64,000 bases of DNA from Bacteroidota bacterium (GCA_005882315.1 VBAR01000001.1:1127736-1191735); one strand, 5' to 3'; positions 1 to 10,088 are shown, counted from the first letter of the stretch. The notes: generated by a model from the sequence alone, not told the origin. Program-made: numbers and translations.

Positions 1-847
1 TTGTACTGCTTGCTGTATAAGGATATTGATCGATGGTAACATCGTATCCTTCTTTTCTTGCTGCTTCTATCAATGGCAATGTTTCTTTACTCCTTCCCCA
101 GTTGGCACGATGACTTACTTTAAAATGCGATATCTGTACAGGAATATTTGCCTGCTTGCCAATATTGATCGCCTCGTTAATGGCATCCACCACTTTTGTT
201 TCTTCATTGCGAATATGCGATGCATAAACGCCATTATATAAAGCTGCTGCTTTTGCAAGACCAATCACTTCTTCAGTATTACTATACATGCCGGGTAAAT
301 AAATAAGGCCTGTCGATAAACCAACTGCTCCATCTTTCATAGCCTGCTGTACCAACTCTTCCATTTTCTTTTGTTCCCCAGGTGTGGCAAGCCGGTTATC
401 AAGTCCCATTGCCTGCCTTCTTACCGTATTATGTCCTATAAGAGATGCTACATTTATAGAAGGTTTGAGGCTATCAATCCGCATAAAGAATTTTTTCAGA
501 TCATCTGCTGAACCTCCACAATTGCCGGTAATAACTGTAGTAACTCCATCGTATATATAATTACCTGCTGCGGGATTTTCGAATATGCCACCTTCAATAT
601 GTCCATGTACATCAATAAAACCTGGTGCTACTATCAATCCTTTTGCATCGATAGTTTTTGTGGCTGTTGCAGTTTGTAATTTTCCAATAGCAGCGATCTT
701 TCCATCTTTTACAGCTATATCAGCATAATACCAGCTATTACCGGCGCCATCAATTATTTTTCCATTGCGGATAAGAAGATCATAGTTCGTTTGTGAATAG
801 CTTTTAAAAAAAGCGAAAAGCAGCAGTAATGTAAAAATTGATTTCAT
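1..847 (-). CDS. D-aminoacylase-like amidohydrolase, N-terminal part
   Basis: This is the first 282 codons of a gene that continues past the left edge. It starts at the ATG complementary to 845-847 with a signal peptide (MKSIFTLLLLFAFF, then SYSQ), so the product is probably exported. After it comes DLLIRNGKIIDGAGNSWY, the usual opening of N-acyl-D-amino-acid deacylase/dihydroorotase-like amidohydrolases. The metal-binding HxH lies in GFIDVHGHIE at about residue 79. Further family-like segments are TTVITGNCG, GLSTGLIYLPG and YASHIRNE. Known members hydrolyse N-acyl-D-amino acids with zinc. The catalytic C-terminal part is not visible, so the substrate is open. It starts 4 nt after the stop of the upstream gene (852-1394), which suggests co-transcription. 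Confidence 0.85.
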   Translation of the reverse strand, partial: MKSIFTLLLLFAFFKSYSQTNYDLLIRNGKIIDGAGNSWYYADIAVKDGKIAAIGKLQTATATKTIDAKGLIVAPGFIDVHGHIEGGIFENPAAGNYIYDGVTTVITGNCGGSADDLKKFFMRIDSLKPSINVASLIGHNTVRRQAMGLDNRLATPGEQKKMEELVQQAMKDGAVGLSTGLIYLPGMYSNTEEVIGLAKAAALYNGVYASHIRNEETKVVDAINEAINIGKQANIPVQISHFKVSHRANWGRSKETLPLIEAARKEGYDVTIDQYPYTASST

Positions 848-851
848 GTTA

Positions 852-1394
852 TTAATCTTTAGCTCCTTTATCACCTATAAACCATTGCTCCTTGTTTTTA
901 AATAAAACATTGAACGTAGTAAGTGAACCATAACAGCGGGTAATGTATTGCTGAATATTTACTTTCTCTTCATCATTGAGGGTTTTGCTGCTGTTGATAT
1001 TTTGTTCCAACACACGAAGTCTGTCTCGCAGCATTACGATCTTGTGAAAAAAATCTTCCATGGGAATTTCTTTTGGCTTCAGCGATTTATCCAATGGCTG
1101 CAACAGCATCGTTCCTCTTATCCATTTTTCTCCCAACGGAACTACTTCGCTTAGTCCTCCCCAAAGGCGCAAAATTTTCAGCAACGATTTTTCAACTTCG
1201 CTATGCGTTTCTATCTCTTCTGTTACATTTTCAGGAATGATCTCTTCCAGCTTATTATCTGTTTTATCTACTTCCTTAATACCATGATTGATAAATGATA
1301 TCAAATAACTGGCATACCGGATACCCACAATAACACCGGGTCCGAAATGAGTATGTTGCAGTCTTGTGCCTATACCAAGTGTAGTTTGCTCCAT
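852..1394 (-). CDS. Hypothetical protein with SH3/Tudor-like N-terminus
   Basis: I do not recognise a named family. The product has 180 residues. The first 45 (GIGTRLQHTHFGPGVIVGI) resemble the small SH3/Tudor-like fold at the C-terminus of UvrD/PcrA helicases, which have a similar GxxVxHxxFGxGxV pattern. That resemblance is an inference from a short pattern. The rest is predicted helical and polar. I chose the ATG at 1394 over an in-frame TTG at 1415 because the TTG lies inside a perfect -7 element (1413-1420). The gene is followed after 4 nt by the amidohydrolase, so the two are probably co-transcribed. The upstream E1 gene ends 144 nt away and probably belongs to another transcript. Confidence 0.7.
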   Translation of the reverse strand: MEQTTLGIGTRLQHTHFGPGVIVGIRYASYLISFINHGIKEVDKTDNKLEEIIPENVTEEIETHSEVEKSLLKILRLWGGLSEVVPLGEKWIRGTMLLQPLDKSLKPKEIPMEDFFHKIVMLRDRLRVLEQNINSSKTLNDEEKVNIQQYITRCYGSLTTFNVLFKNKEQWFIGDKGAKD

Positions 1395-1412
1395 GGTTAA
1401 AATTTTTCTTAC

Positions 1413-1420
1413 CAAATATA
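1413..1420 (-). promoter_or_regulatory. Promoter -7 element TATATTTG
   Basis: Perfect match to the Bacteroidota -7 consensus TAnnTTTG, read on the minus strand, 18 nt before the ATG at 1394. No clear -33 TTG lies at the expected distance. It excludes the upstream TTG as the start of this gene. Confidence 0.5.
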
Positions 1421-1538
1421 GCAGCAGTTTTTCTTGTTTATTCCGCTTTTACATTGAAAAAAATAATATTTTCAGGAAATAGAAGTCTATCATCATGTAC
1501 ACACAGAAAGAAGTAAATGGAAACATTATTTCTGGGCG

Positions 1539-3548
1539 TTAATAGTTAATCAGTTTCTGAACAGATTCGCCCAGTCTTGACTTCGCCATAAAATTCTTCT
1601 CCAGTTCAATATTAAATGGAATAGGGGTATCAAGTGATGCGCAACGTAGCACAGGTGCATCCAGCATAGCAAAACAATTTTCTGCTATCCATGCTGCAAT
1701 TTCGCCGCCGATTCCACTAATTAACGTGTCTTCATGCAAGATCAAAACCCTTCCGGTTCTTTGAACTGCTTCACGAATAGCAAAATAATCCAATGGAGCT
1801 AATGTTCTTAAATCTAAAATATCTATGGAAATTTCAGGATGCTCGGCTGCATAATCTTCAGCCCAGTGTACGCCGGCACCATAAGTAATAATTGAAACCT
1901 CCTCTCCTTCTCTTACATGCCTTGCTTTACCGATCTCAATTTCATAATAATCCTCGGGTACTGGTCCACTTACTGAACGATACAATGCTTTATGTTCAAA
2001 ATACATTACAGGGTTTGGATCGTTGATGGCAGCGATCAATAATCCTTTTGCATCTATTGGTGTGGAAGGATAAACAACTTTCAATCCAGGTACTTTTGTA
2101 AACCAGGCCTCATTGCTTTGTGAATGGAAGGGACCAGCGCCGACACCTCCGCCTGTTGGCATGCGAATAACAACATCTGCATTTTGCCCCCATCGATAAT
2201 GGATCTTTGCGAGATTATTTACGATCTGGTTAAAACCAACTGTAACAAAATCTGCAAACTGCATTTCCATCATGCTCTTATATCCTTCCAATGATAAACC
2301 CAATGCGGCGCCAACAATTGCACTTTCACAAAGCGGGGTATTTCTCACTCTTTCTTTTCCAAATTCCTGGACAAATCCTTCTGTGATTTTAAATGCGCCA
2401 CCATATTCTGCAATATCCTGTCCCATGAGTATAAGATTAGGATGCTGTTGCATAGATTGCTTCAATCCTTCATTGATAGCATCAATCATTCTTTTTTCCT
2501 GAGATGTGAAAGATGAAACGTGAAAAGGTTCGGAATTATCTATGATCTTCACATTTGATGTTTCTCTTTTCACTGCGTACACATCTTCCATTTCTTCTTC
2601 AGTATCCGCAATAACAGATTTTGTATTAAATCCGGTCGCCAACTCAGCTTCGATCTTATCCTTAAACTCATTTCTTATATCTGCCGCTTTCATTTCATTC
2701 AACACCCCGGCTTCAATAAGATATCGTTCATAATTTTTTATCGGATCTTTTTGTTCCCACAAACGAAACAGATCCTGCGGAACATATTTGGTACCACTGG
2801 CTTCTTCATGCCCCCGCATGCGAAAAGTCATGCATTCTATCAAATAGGGTTTTTGATTTTTTATACAATATTGCCTCACTCCTTTTATTGTATCGTAAAC
2901 ATCCAGTATATTATTACCATCGATCGATACCCCTTCCATTCCATAGCCTTTCGCTTTATCCACTAAACTGATGCAGCGGTATTGTTCATTAACAGGAGTA
3001 CTTAATCCATAGCCATTGTTTTCAATTATAAATATTACCGGCAGGTCCCAGACAGCTGCAACATTCAAGGCTTCATGAAAATCACCTTCACTTGTACCGC
3101 CATCGCCTGTAAATGCTAATGAGATTTTATTCTCTTTACGAAGTTTGTGTGCCAACGCCACACCATCTGCAATTGCTAATTGCGGGCCGAGGTGTGATAT
3201 CATTCCGCAAATATGGTGTTCCTTGTTTCCGAAATGAAAACTTCTTTCTCTTCCTTTACTGTAACCTTCTTGTGCCCCTTGCCATTGCATGAATAATTTG
3301 TTCAATGGCATATTGCGTGTAGTGAAAACGCCGAGGTTGCGATGCAAAGGCATTATCCATTCATCTTCCTGCAAAGCAAGTGTGGCCCCAACAGCAATTG
3401 CTTCCTGCCCGATACCACTAAACCATTTTGAAATTTTTCCCTGGCGAAGTAAGACAAGCATCTTTTCTTCGATCATCCGCGGCCAAAGGAGTGAACGGTA
3501 AAATTGTACAAGCTGTTCGTTGGATAAATCTTTGCGATCGAAGGTCAT
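1539..3548 (-). CDS. Fused alpha/beta E1 of a 2-oxoacid dehydrogenase (branched-chain type)
   Basis: One 669-residue chain contains both subunits of a thiamine-diphosphate-dependent E1. Residues about 1-320 are E1-alpha, with the cofactor motif GDG...N in TGDGGTSEGDFHEA and ENNGYGLSTP. Residues about 345-669 are E1-beta, with MGQDIAEYGGAFKITEG, the active-site region PTGGGVGAGPFHSQ and a transketolase C-terminal domain ending in GESVQKLINY. E1 decarboxylates 2-oxoacids and passes the acyl group to the lipoyl arm of E2. The closest architecture is the Bacteroidota single-chain branched-chain (2-oxoisovalerate) E1, but pyruvate as substrate cannot be excluded by eye. No E2 or E3 gene is nearby. 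The gene has its own promoter just upstream (3589-3617). Confidence 0.9.
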   Translation of the reverse strand: MTFDRKDLSNEQLVQFYRSLLWPRMIEEKMLVLLRQGKISKWFSGIGQEAIAVGATLALQEDEWIMPLHRNLGVFTTRNMPLNKLFMQWQGAQEGYSKGRERSFHFGNKEHHICGMISHLGPQLAIADGVALAHKLRKENKISLAFTGDGGTSEGDFHEALNVAAVWDLPVIFIIENNGYGLSTPVNEQYRCISLVDKAKGYGMEGVSIDGNNILDVYDTIKGVRQYCIKNQKPYLIECMTFRMRGHEEASGTKYVPQDLFRLWEQKDPIKNYERYLIEAGVLNEMKAADIRNEFKDKIEAELATGFNTKSVIADTEEEMEDVYAVKRETSNVKIIDNSEPFHVSSFTSQEKRMIDAINEGLKQSMQQHPNLILMGQDIAEYGGAFKITEGFVQEFGKERVRNTPLCESAIVGAALGLSLEGYKSMMEMQFADFVTVGFNQIVNNLAKIHYRWGQNADVVIRMPTGGGVGAGPFHSQSNEAWFTKVPGLKVVYPSTPIDAKGLLIAAINDPNPVMYFEHKALYRSVSGPVPEDYYEIEIGKARHVREGEEVSIITYGAGVHWAEDYAAEHPEISIDILDLRTLAPLDYFAIREAVQRTGRVLILHEDTLISGIGGEIAAWIAENCFAMLDAPVLRCASLDTPIPFNIELEKNFMAKSRLGESVQKLINY

Positions 3549-3552
3549 GAAC

Positions 3553-3639
3553 GTTTAAAGTTTAATGTTTAACGTTTCAGGTCAGGGTCAAAGTTATGGG
3601 TTAACCAGCTTCAACAACATTAAACCTTAAACTTTAAAC
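3553..3639. repeat. Imperfect AT-rich inverted repeat
   Basis: GTTTAAAGTTTAATGTT at 3553-3569 is matched on the other strand by 3616-3639 (AAACTTTAAAC end), with extra bases in the second arm. The right arm overlaps the stop codon of the M16 gene. It may act as a terminator for that gene or be a dispersed intergenic repeat. Confidence 0.4.
3589..3617 (-). promoter_or_regulatory. Promoter of the fused E1 gene (TTG-N18-TAACTTTG)
   Basis: On the minus strand TTG (3615-3617) is followed by 18 nt and then TAACTTTG (3589-3596), a good match to the Bacteroidota -33/-7 pattern. The start codon is 40 nt further on. It lies between the arms of an AT-rich inverted repeat. Confidence 0.55.
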
Positions 3640-4908
3640 AACCACTAATTCATAAAAATCTTCAGCGTTGAAATACTTTTGTGCAAGCTGCTGCAATTCT
3701 TCTGGAGATATGTTTTTTATTGTATCGGTTGCATTATAAAAATAATTTCCATCCAACCCGTTCAGGATATAGTTTTTCCAGCGGGCAATGATTTGAAATG
3801 GGCCGTCAAGATCGCCGAGAATAGAACCCATCATATAATTCTGAACCAGTTTCAGTTCCTCATCATCTACTAATTCATTTTTCAGTAAATCCATTTCTTT
3901 ATATACTTCGGCTATTGTTGCATCGCAAACATCTTTACCAGCTTCGGTACTTATCATCCATGCCGAATGTTGAACATGGTTTTGTAAATAACTATGAATT
4001 CCGTAAGTATAGCCTTTGTCTTCACGAATATTACTCATTAGTCTTGATCCAAAAAAGCCGCCGAACAAACTATTAAGGATCTGTGCTTTTAAAAAATCAG
4101 GATGATGGCGGTTAGGAAAAGGCCGTGCAATACGAATAGACCCCTGCACACCATTTACATCATTCGTTATTCTGTATTTTTTTTCCGAAACGGGTGATAG
4201 AATATCGTTGGGTTTTGAAATAGTCCCGACAGGCAAATCTCCAAACTGTTCATTTAATAATTGTTCAAGATTAGCAGGCAACTTACCCGCAACGAACATT
4301 ATAAATTTTCCATTTCGGTAATAACGGTCATAAAAACTCATCAACTCCTCCCGGTTCAATGCATCGTATTCTTCAGCGCTTGAATATTTTCCATAAGGAT
4401 GGTTCTCGCCATATAAATAAGTATCGATCAAACGTCCGGCTATAAACTCTGATTTTTTCAGGCTTACTTTGAGCCGTTGTTTTTGATTTTGCTTGTAGGT
4501 GCTGAGTTCTTCTTCAGGCATGATCGTGTCTGTGATCATTTCCCGGATCACAGGCAACAGCTCATGCACATGTTTTGTAAGTGTGTGTAATGAAATAGTT
4601 GCTGTCTCATTATAACAAGCCCTGTTGATATAAGAACCATAGTATTCGAAGTGTTCGTTTAGCTGAAAGGCTGTTTTTTTTGAGGTACCATTGCGCAGTA
4701 AAAAATTAGCAGAGGCAGCAACAAGGTTTTTGTCTTCGTAACAATTGCCTGCAAAATAAATCCATTCCAAAGACATCACTTCTTCTGCACCGGCATTGAT
4801 GGCATACACTTCTACGCCATTTTTTAGAATAAATTTCTCGCAGGGCTTTAATAAAAGTTTGAAATCAACAGCATCTACTATCGGGGGAGCAATTGTTCGG
4901 TTGATCAT
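3634..4908 (-). CDS. M16-family peptidase paralogue without the zinc motif
   Basis: This 424-residue protein has the two-lobed pitrilysin/M16 layout: an N-terminal lobe (EKFILKNGVEVYA, YFAGNCYED) and a second lobe with the GFFGSRLMSNIREDKGYTYG signature at about residues 280-300. The HxxEH zinc site, expected at about residues 60-70, is absent; the aligned stretch reads AASANFLLRNGTS. It is therefore probably a non-catalytic subunit, as in two-gene M16B pairs where one chain binds zinc and the other supplies the R/Y substrate-binding pair, which is visible here. No signal peptide is seen. It follows recQ by 40 nt on the same strand. The zinc-bearing counterpart at 42247-43485 lies 37 kb away. 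Confidence 0.88.
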   Translation of the reverse strand: MINRTIAPPIVDAVDFKLLLKPCEKFILKNGVEVYAINAGAEEVMSLEWIYFAGNCYEDKNLVAASANFLLRNGTSKKTAFQLNEHFEYYGSYINRACYNETATISLHTLTKHVHELLPVIREMITDTIMPEEELSTYKQNQKQRLKVSLKKSEFIAGRLIDTYLYGENHPYGKYSSAEEYDALNREELMSFYDRYYRNGKFIMFVAGKLPANLEQLLNEQFGDLPVGTISKPNDILSPVSEKKYRITNDVNGVQGSIRIARPFPNRHHPDFLKAQILNSLFGGFFGSRLMSNIREDKGYTYGIHSYLQNHVQHSAWMISTEAGKDVCDATIAEVYKEMDLLKNELVDDEELKLVQNYMMGSILGDLDGPFQIIARWKNYILNGLDGNYFYNATDTIKNISPEELQQLAQKYFNAEDFYELVVV

Positions 4909-4948
4909 CTCTTGTTTCTGTTTTCCTGTTTATTAAAAGAGTGAAGAT

Positions 4949-7249
4949 TTACATTCCGTACTCACTCAAAAACTTGATCCGCATAATTTTTAATTGTTCC
5001 CAGGTAAAATTATGTTCAGATAGTTCGTCCAGCGCCACTTGCAGCGATGATGTTTCGCAGCTTTTAAAATATTCAATGATCTCTTGCTGGTCATATTCGT
5101 CCAGCATTTGTTCGATCGCATAGTTCAGGTTGAGCTTGGTTCCGCTGGCAGCAATTGTTTCCATTTCTTCCAGCAACTCTTCCAGTTTCATATCCTTGTT
5201 TTTTGCAATGGTCTCAAGTGGCATTTTTTTGTCAATGTTCTGAATGATGAAAACCTTTATCCCGCTTTTATTCACCACACTCTTCATCACAAAATCATCT
5301 GGCCTTTCAATATTATTGTCTTCTACATATTGTTTGATCAGGTCCACAAAAGGTTTGCCATAACGCATCGCTTTGCCCTTGCTCACACCCTGGCACTTTT
5401 CCAGTTCAGTAATATTGGTGGGATACATGGTTGCCATATCCTGCAGTGACGATTCAAGGAAAATAACAAATGGTGGCAATGATTTTTTCTTTGCTTCCTT
5501 CTGACGAATTTCTTTCAGCATTTCAAACAATCGGTCATCCGCTGCTGCACCAACAGTTGCTTCTGCACCTTCTTCATCATCTGCATTTGCTTCTTCATAA
5601 AGGTTGTTCATTACAATTTTGAAAGACTTCGGCTTCTTCATAAAGTCTTCGCCTTTCTTTGTGATCTTCAGCACCCCGTATTCTTCAATATCTTTTTTCA
5701 ACAATCCTTCCAGCAGCATTTGACGTATCAAAGAATTCCAGAAATGAGGCGGTTGATCATTACCACTTGCAAATGCATCAATGCCTTCATGACGGAACAT
5801 CTGTATCTGCGGAGTTAATTTACCAATAATAATATTCACTGTGTAGTCGGTAGCAAATCTTTCATCCAAAGCCCTTATTGCTTTCAAAGCAAGCACTACA
5901 TTCTCTTTAGCTTCTATTCTTTCCTTTGGATGTTTACAGTTATCACAGCTTCCACAATTTTCTTTTGTGTATTCTTCACCGAAATAACTCATCAGTACTT
6001 TACGACGGCAAACTCCGCTTTCAGCAAATGCAACAGTTTCATTTATCAACTGTGCGCCCACTTCTCTTTCACTAAGCGGTTTGTCACGCATCAGGTGTTC
6101 CAGTTTATGTACGTCCTTATGCGAATAATGCATGATACAGCGACCTTCCAAGCCATCACGGCCTGCACGGCCGGTTTCCTGATAAAAATTTTCTATCGAC
6201 TTAGGTATATTATAATGTATCACAAACCTGATATCCGGTTTGTCAATTCCCATTCCGAATGCGATGGTTGCACATATCACCTGTACGTCTTCATTTAAAA
6301 ACAAATCCTGTCTTTCTGTTCTTAATTTTCCTTCTATACCGGCATGATAAGCAACAGCTTTAATTCCGTTAGCAGTTAAAATATCTGCAAGGTCTTCTGT
6401 TGTTTTCCTGTTCAGCGCATAAATAATACCGCTCTTGGTGCCCATGCCTTTAATAAACCGGACAATACTTTCATCCGTCTGCGATTTTTTTATCTTGGGC
6501 TGTATCTCGTAATAAAGATTAGAACGGTTGAATGAGGAAATAAAAATATTAGGGTTATTCAGATCGAGGTTCTTGACAATATCACTTTGAACTTTTGGTG
6601 TTGCTGTTGCCGTCAACGCAATCACAGGCAGGTCAGGGTTTATCTGGATCATCATCTCCCGTAACCTTCTATATTCGGGTCGGAAATCATGTCCCCACTC
6701 AGAAATACAATGTGCTTCATCTACTGCAAAGAATGAAATTGTGAGGTCAGAAAAGAATTCAAGATTTTCCTGCTTGGTCAGTGTTTCCGGCGCTACATAA
6801 AGCAATTTGGTGCGACCAGACTTTAAATCATCATGAACTTCCTTTATTTCTTTTTTGTTCAGTGTTGAATTAAGAAAATGCGCCACATCATCCTGGCTGC
6901 TGTAGCTACGCACAAGGTCCACCTGGTTTTTCATCAATGCAATCAATGGAGATACGATGATGGCAACGCCTTCGCTAATCATGGCCGGCAATTGGTAGCA
7001 CAAACTTTTACCGCCGCCTGTCGGCATGATCACGAATGTATCACGACCTGCCAACAATGATTCAATTGATTTTTCCTGTGTGCCTTTGAATTTATTAAAG
7101 CCGAAATGCTCGTGCAGGGCTGCGTGTAAATCAAACTTTTTATTGCTTGACCTTTTTATCGCTGTTCCTGGCTTAGCACCGTTTGTTTCTTTAACTGTTG
7201 CTTTACTGCTTTTAGGTTTAGCAGTTTTCTTAACCGTAGATGTTCCCAT
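4949..7249 (-). CDS. recQ: ATP-dependent DNA helicase RecQ
   Basis: RecQ is a 3'-5' superfamily 2 helicase that unwinds forks and recombination intermediates. The 766 residues contain a basic, low-complexity N-terminal tail (1-38), Walker [16 protein letters not shown] at about 75-90, DEAH box [17 protein letters not shown] at about 175-190, SAT motif ALTATATP, helicase motif [12 protein letters not shown], the zinc-binding cysteines CRRK...[10 protein letters not shown] of the RQC region, an HRDC domain at about 600-670 ([19 protein letters not shown]) and a C-terminal helical segment resembling the helix-turn-helix found after HRDC in many Bacteroidota RecQ. It is longer than the roughly 610-residue E. 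coli enzyme because of the tail and the C-terminal extension. It probably heads a transcript with the downstream M16 gene. Confidence 0.96.
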   Translation of the reverse strand: MGTSTVKKTAKPKSSKATVKETNGAKPGTAIKRSSNKKFDLHAALHEHFGFNKFKGTQEKSIESLLAGRDTFVIMPTGGGKSLCYQLPAMISEGVAIIVSPLIALMKNQVDLVRSYSSQDDVAHFLNSTLNKKEIKEVHDDLKSGRTKLLYVAPETLTKQENLEFFSDLTISFFAVDEAHCISEWGHDFRPEYRRLREMMIQINPDLPVIALTATATPKVQSDIVKNLDLNNPNIFISSFNRSNLYYEIQPKIKKSQTDESIVRFIKGMGTKSGIIYALNRKTTEDLADILTANGIKAVAYHAGIEGKLRTERQDLFLNEDVQVICATIAFGMGIDKPDIRFVIHYNIPKSIENFYQETGRAGRDGLEGRCIMHYSHKDVHKLEHLMRDKPLSEREVGAQLINETVAFAESGVCRRKVLMSYFGEEYTKENCGSCDNCKHPKERIEAKENVVLALKAIRALDERFATDYTVNIIIGKLTPQIQMFRHEGIDAFASGNDQPPHFWNSLIRQMLLEGLLKKDIEEYGVLKITKKGEDFMKKPKSFKIVMNNLYEEANADDEEGAEATVGAAADDRLFEMLKEIRQKEAKKKSLPPFVIFLESSLQDMATMYPTNITELEKCQGVSKGKAMRYGKPFVDLIKQYVEDNNIERPDDFVMKSVVNKSGIKVFIIQNIDKKMPLETIAKNKDMKLEELLEEMETIAASGTKLNLNYAIEQMLDEYDQQEIIEYFKSCETSSLQVALDELSEHNFTWEQLKIMRIKFLSEYGM

Positions 7250-7580
7250 TACTCAATATTTGCTTGCTCACTAAAAAATGTACAATTCTTTAAGATAATC
7301 ATTTTTATTCTTTCAGTTGCCGGTTCAGAATAAATTTTTATTCACGGCAAATGAAATCTCTATAAAGCAGAAAACCGTTTTGGATGTAACAGGCAGTAAT
7401 GAAGCGGTTTAAAAATGGATAAGCATCTTTCACACACATATCGGCCGCCTGCTTTTGGGGGAAGCGAATTTACGAATGAAAACGGGAATTATTTGCATTA
7501 ATTCTGTTAATAGGTAAATGAAAAATGTTTCTAAGTAAATCCTCTAAATTTGCTCCGTTTTAATATTTAGAAAGGACCTT
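7250..7580. other. Divergent intergenic region recQ / kdsD
   Basis: This 331-bp region separates two divergent genes. I see no small ORF or RNA. The kdsD side has a -7 element (7545-7552). No perfect TAnnTTTG was found for recQ. Confidence 0.6.
7545..7552 (+). promoter_or_regulatory. Promoter -7 element TAAATTTG of kdsD
   Basis: Perfect TAnnTTTG, 28 nt before the ATG at 7581. The leader also has a purine-rich AGAAAGGA about 6 nt before the ATG, unusually close to a classical Shine-Dalgarno sequence for this phylum. Confidence 0.5.
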
Positions 7581-8543
7581 ATGCCCGAATCAATTAAACA
7601 AACAGCCCTTCGTACCATTGAACAGGAAGCACAGTCCATCAGAGGATTAGCCGCTTTTATCAATGATGATTTTGAGAAAGCAGTTAATGCTATTTCAACA
7701 ACAAAAGGTCGTGTGGTTATCAGCGGTATAGGAAAGAGTGCCATCATTGCACAAAAGATCGTAGCTACATTAAATTCAACCGGCACTCCTGCTTCATTCT
7801 TACATGCAGCAGATGCTATTCATGGTGATTTGGGTGCTGTTCAGCAAAATGATGTTATTATTATTATCAGCAAAAGCGGCAACAGCCCCGAGATAAAAGT
7901 ATTACTTCCATTAATAAAGAATTTTGGCAATACGATTATCGGTATGATTGGTAATATTGATTCTTACTTAGCCAAACATGCTGATATTATTTTAAACACA
8001 ACTGTTGAACAGGAGGCTTGCCCGAATAACCTGGCGCCTACAACAAGCACTACAGCACAATTAGTAATGGGTGATGCATTAGCCGTTTCCTTAATGGAGA
8101 TGAATGGTTTCAGCACTGATGATTTCGCAAAATTCCATCCCGGTGGCTCTTTAGGAAAAAAACTCTATTTAAGAGTTGATGATCTATACAAAGACAATGA
8201 AAAGCCATCTGTTAAACCAACACAGACATTAAAAGAAGTAATCGTTGAAATGACGGGTAAGCGTTTGGGAGTAACTGCCGTAATAGATGATTCAACTAAT
8301 TTACTCGGCATTATTACCGATGGAGATTTAAGACGAATGCTGGAGAAAGGTGGTTCACTCGACGCAATAACAGCCAAAGATGTAATGTCTGCTAATCCGA
8401 AAACAATAAGCCCTGATGAACTGGCGGTAGATGCGCTGGACCTGATGCGGAAAAAAGAGATCACACAACTAATAGTTACTGACGGAAACAAATATCTTGG
8501 CATTATTCATTTGCATGATTTAGTCAAAGAAGGCCTTATTTAA
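7581..8543 (+). CDS. kdsD: D-arabinose 5-phosphate isomerase (KpsF/GutQ family)
   Basis: The enzyme interconverts ribulose 5-phosphate and arabinose 5-phosphate, the first step toward Kdo for lipopolysaccharide. The 320 residues match the family length. An N-terminal SIS sugar-phosphate isomerase domain (about 35-165) has GRVVISGIGKSAIIAQKI and IIIISKSGNSPEI, plus the family segment NLAPTTSTTAQLVMGDALAV. Two CBS domains follow (about 205-320), with GIITDGDLRRML at about 240 and GIIHLHDLVKEGLI at the very end. The next gene, an S41 lipoprotein, starts directly at the stop (TAA-ATG, no gap), so the two are translationally linked. manC lies further downstream, consistent with surface-sugar metabolism. 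Confidence 0.95.
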   Translation: MPESIKQTALRTIEQEAQSIRGLAAFINDDFEKAVNAISTTKGRVVISGIGKSAIIAQKIVATLNSTGTPASFLHAADAIHGDLGAVQQNDVIIIISKSGNSPEIKVLLPLIKNFGNTIIGMIGNIDSYLAKHADIILNTTVEQEACPNNLAPTTSTTAQLVMGDALAVSLMEMNGFSTDDFAKFHPGGSLGKKLYLRVDDLYKDNEKPSVKPTQTLKEVIVEMTGKRLGVTAVIDDSTNLLGIITDGDLRRMLEKGGSLDAITAKDVMSANPKTISPDELAVDALDLMRKKEITQLIVTDGNKYLGIIHLHDLVKEGLI

Positions 8544-10019
8544 ATGAAAAGATCATCCTGTTTCATTTTTCTCATTGTTATATTCTTTTCCTCCTGCGTT
8601 AATTATGATGTAAAGGAGAAAGACCCTGCTGCATCTAAAATTCCTTCTTACAAAGCCAAAGAAGATTTTAAACTATTCAGAACTATAATCGAAAAAGCAC
8701 ATCCTTCCCTGTACTCATACCTACCCAAAAAAAGAATAGAAACAATTTTTGACAGTATTGGCGCCACTATTAACAAAGGAATTACTTATCGTGAGTTTTT
8801 TAATAAACTTTATTTCATCACTAATGAGATCGGATGTTCTCATTCTACTGTTTCATTACCTGCATCTGTCAGCGAAAATTTATTTGACCGGGCTTTATTT
8901 TTCCCGTTGCCTGTATTAAAGGTTGAGGATAAATTACTGGTAAACTATACCGGCGATAGTAACCTGCCCCATGGCACTGAGATATTAAAAATAAATAATA
9001 CTCCTGCTGCCGGCATTCTTGATTCATTAATGTTTTACAACCCGGTTGAAGGCTTTAAAAGAGAAACACAGCAATACATGGCCAGTGCTGATTTCGGCTA
9101 TGAATATTTTATGAAATTTGGCGGCAATAAACAGTTCACCGTTTCTGTAAAAGATAGTTCCGGTAAGCAACGTACAGTTATACTAAATGCGTTGAGTTAT
9201 GATGATCTGACTTTTCGCCAGGAGAATAAATATTATAAAGATGCAACAGATGTTGACTATTCGCTGATCATTGACGATACATTGAAGAAGGCTACACTCC
9301 GGCTCGCCACTTTTGAATTCGAATCTGTAAATAAGCAAATAGCCTTTAATGCCTTTCTGAAAAACTCATTTGAGTTATTAAAAAGAAGAGGGGATATAAA
9401 AAACCTGGTGATTGATCTGCGTGAAAACGGCGGTGGATATTTATATTATTGCTTTTTATTAAATTCTTATTTAAGCCCTGTTAAGTTTGCCGAATATAAG
9501 GAAGTGTTCTCCCGTGTAAAATTTGTTCCTTATGAAGAATATTTATCGCAACGATTTGGTCCATCGGACGTGGATTTTGTAAACGGCAAGTTGCGTGAAG
9601 AATTTGAACGGGTAGGAAACCGGGTTCAGCATTTGAAAGATACTTCATTAAAAACATGGGAACCTGATAAATTCCGTTTTAACGGCAATGTTTATATCAT
9701 TACCAACTGGCAGGTAAATTCTGCTGCCTCTTATTTTGCGCATTTAGCAAAAAAAACTGCTAATGCCAAAGTAATAGGTGTAGAAACAGCAGGTGGTACA
9801 CATTCCGGCAATGGATTCAGAACAATAAAATATCAATTACCCAAAACGGGTTTTGAGTTTGAATTTCCTTTTGCTAAAATGATTTATACCAATGGCGATA
9901 AAAAAACAGGACGAGGAATGATCCCTGATTATATCGTTGCAGATACTTATGAATCTTTTATAAAAAATGAAGACCGGCAGCAAGTGTATATAAATGACAG
10001 CCTTTTAATAAAACAATGA
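8544..10019 (+). CDS. S41-family (C-terminal processing) peptidase, lipoprotein
   Basis: The 491-residue protein begins with a lipoprotein signal (FLIVIFFSSC, modified Cys at residue 18), so it is likely anchored in the envelope. The central region (about 120-170) may be a PDZ-like domain (HGTEILKINNTPA). The tail-specific protease domain spans about 240-480: NLVIDLRENGGG, then the nucleophile segment NSAASYFAHLAKK, and GVETAGGTHSGNG. S41 enzymes use a Ser/Lys dyad; the Ser of NSAAS is the likely nucleophile, but I cannot place the Lys with certainty. The start is fused to the kdsD stop. A functional link to Kdo synthesis is not implied by the family. Confidence 0.88.
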   Translation: MKRSSCFIFLIVIFFSSCVNYDVKEKDPAASKIPSYKAKEDFKLFRTIIEKAHPSLYSYLPKKRIETIFDSIGATINKGITYREFFNKLYFITNEIGCSHSTVSLPASVSENLFDRALFFPLPVLKVEDKLLVNYTGDSNLPHGTEILKINNTPAAGILDSLMFYNPVEGFKRETQQYMASADFGYEYFMKFGGNKQFTVSVKDSSGKQRTVILNALSYDDLTFRQENKYYKDATDVDYSLIIDDTLKKATLRLATFEFESVNKQIAFNAFLKNSFELLKRRGDIKNLVIDLRENGGGYLYYCFLLNSYLSPVKFAEYKEVFSRVKFVPYEEYLSQRFGPSDVDFVNGKLREEFERVGNRVQHLKDTSLKTWEPDKFRFNGNVYIITNWQVNSAASYFAHLAKKTANAKVIGVETAGGTHSGNGFRTIKYQLPKTGFEFEFPFAKMIYTNGDKKTGRGMIPDYIVADTYESFIKNEDRQQVYINDSLLIKQ

Positions 10020-10041
10020 GTGTTTAGTTAGTTTATGTTTA

Positions 10042-10049
10042 TACATTTG
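10042..10049 (+). promoter_or_regulatory. Promoter -7 element TACATTTG of manC
   Basis: Perfect TAnnTTTG in the 69-bp gap before manC, 39 nt upstream of its ATG. A purine-rich GAGAGGACACAGGG precedes the start codon. It suggests that manC is transcribed independently of kdsD. Confidence 0.45.
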
Positions 10050-10088
10050 ATGCGGAAAAAAAATTAGCCATCTGAGAGGACACAGGGA

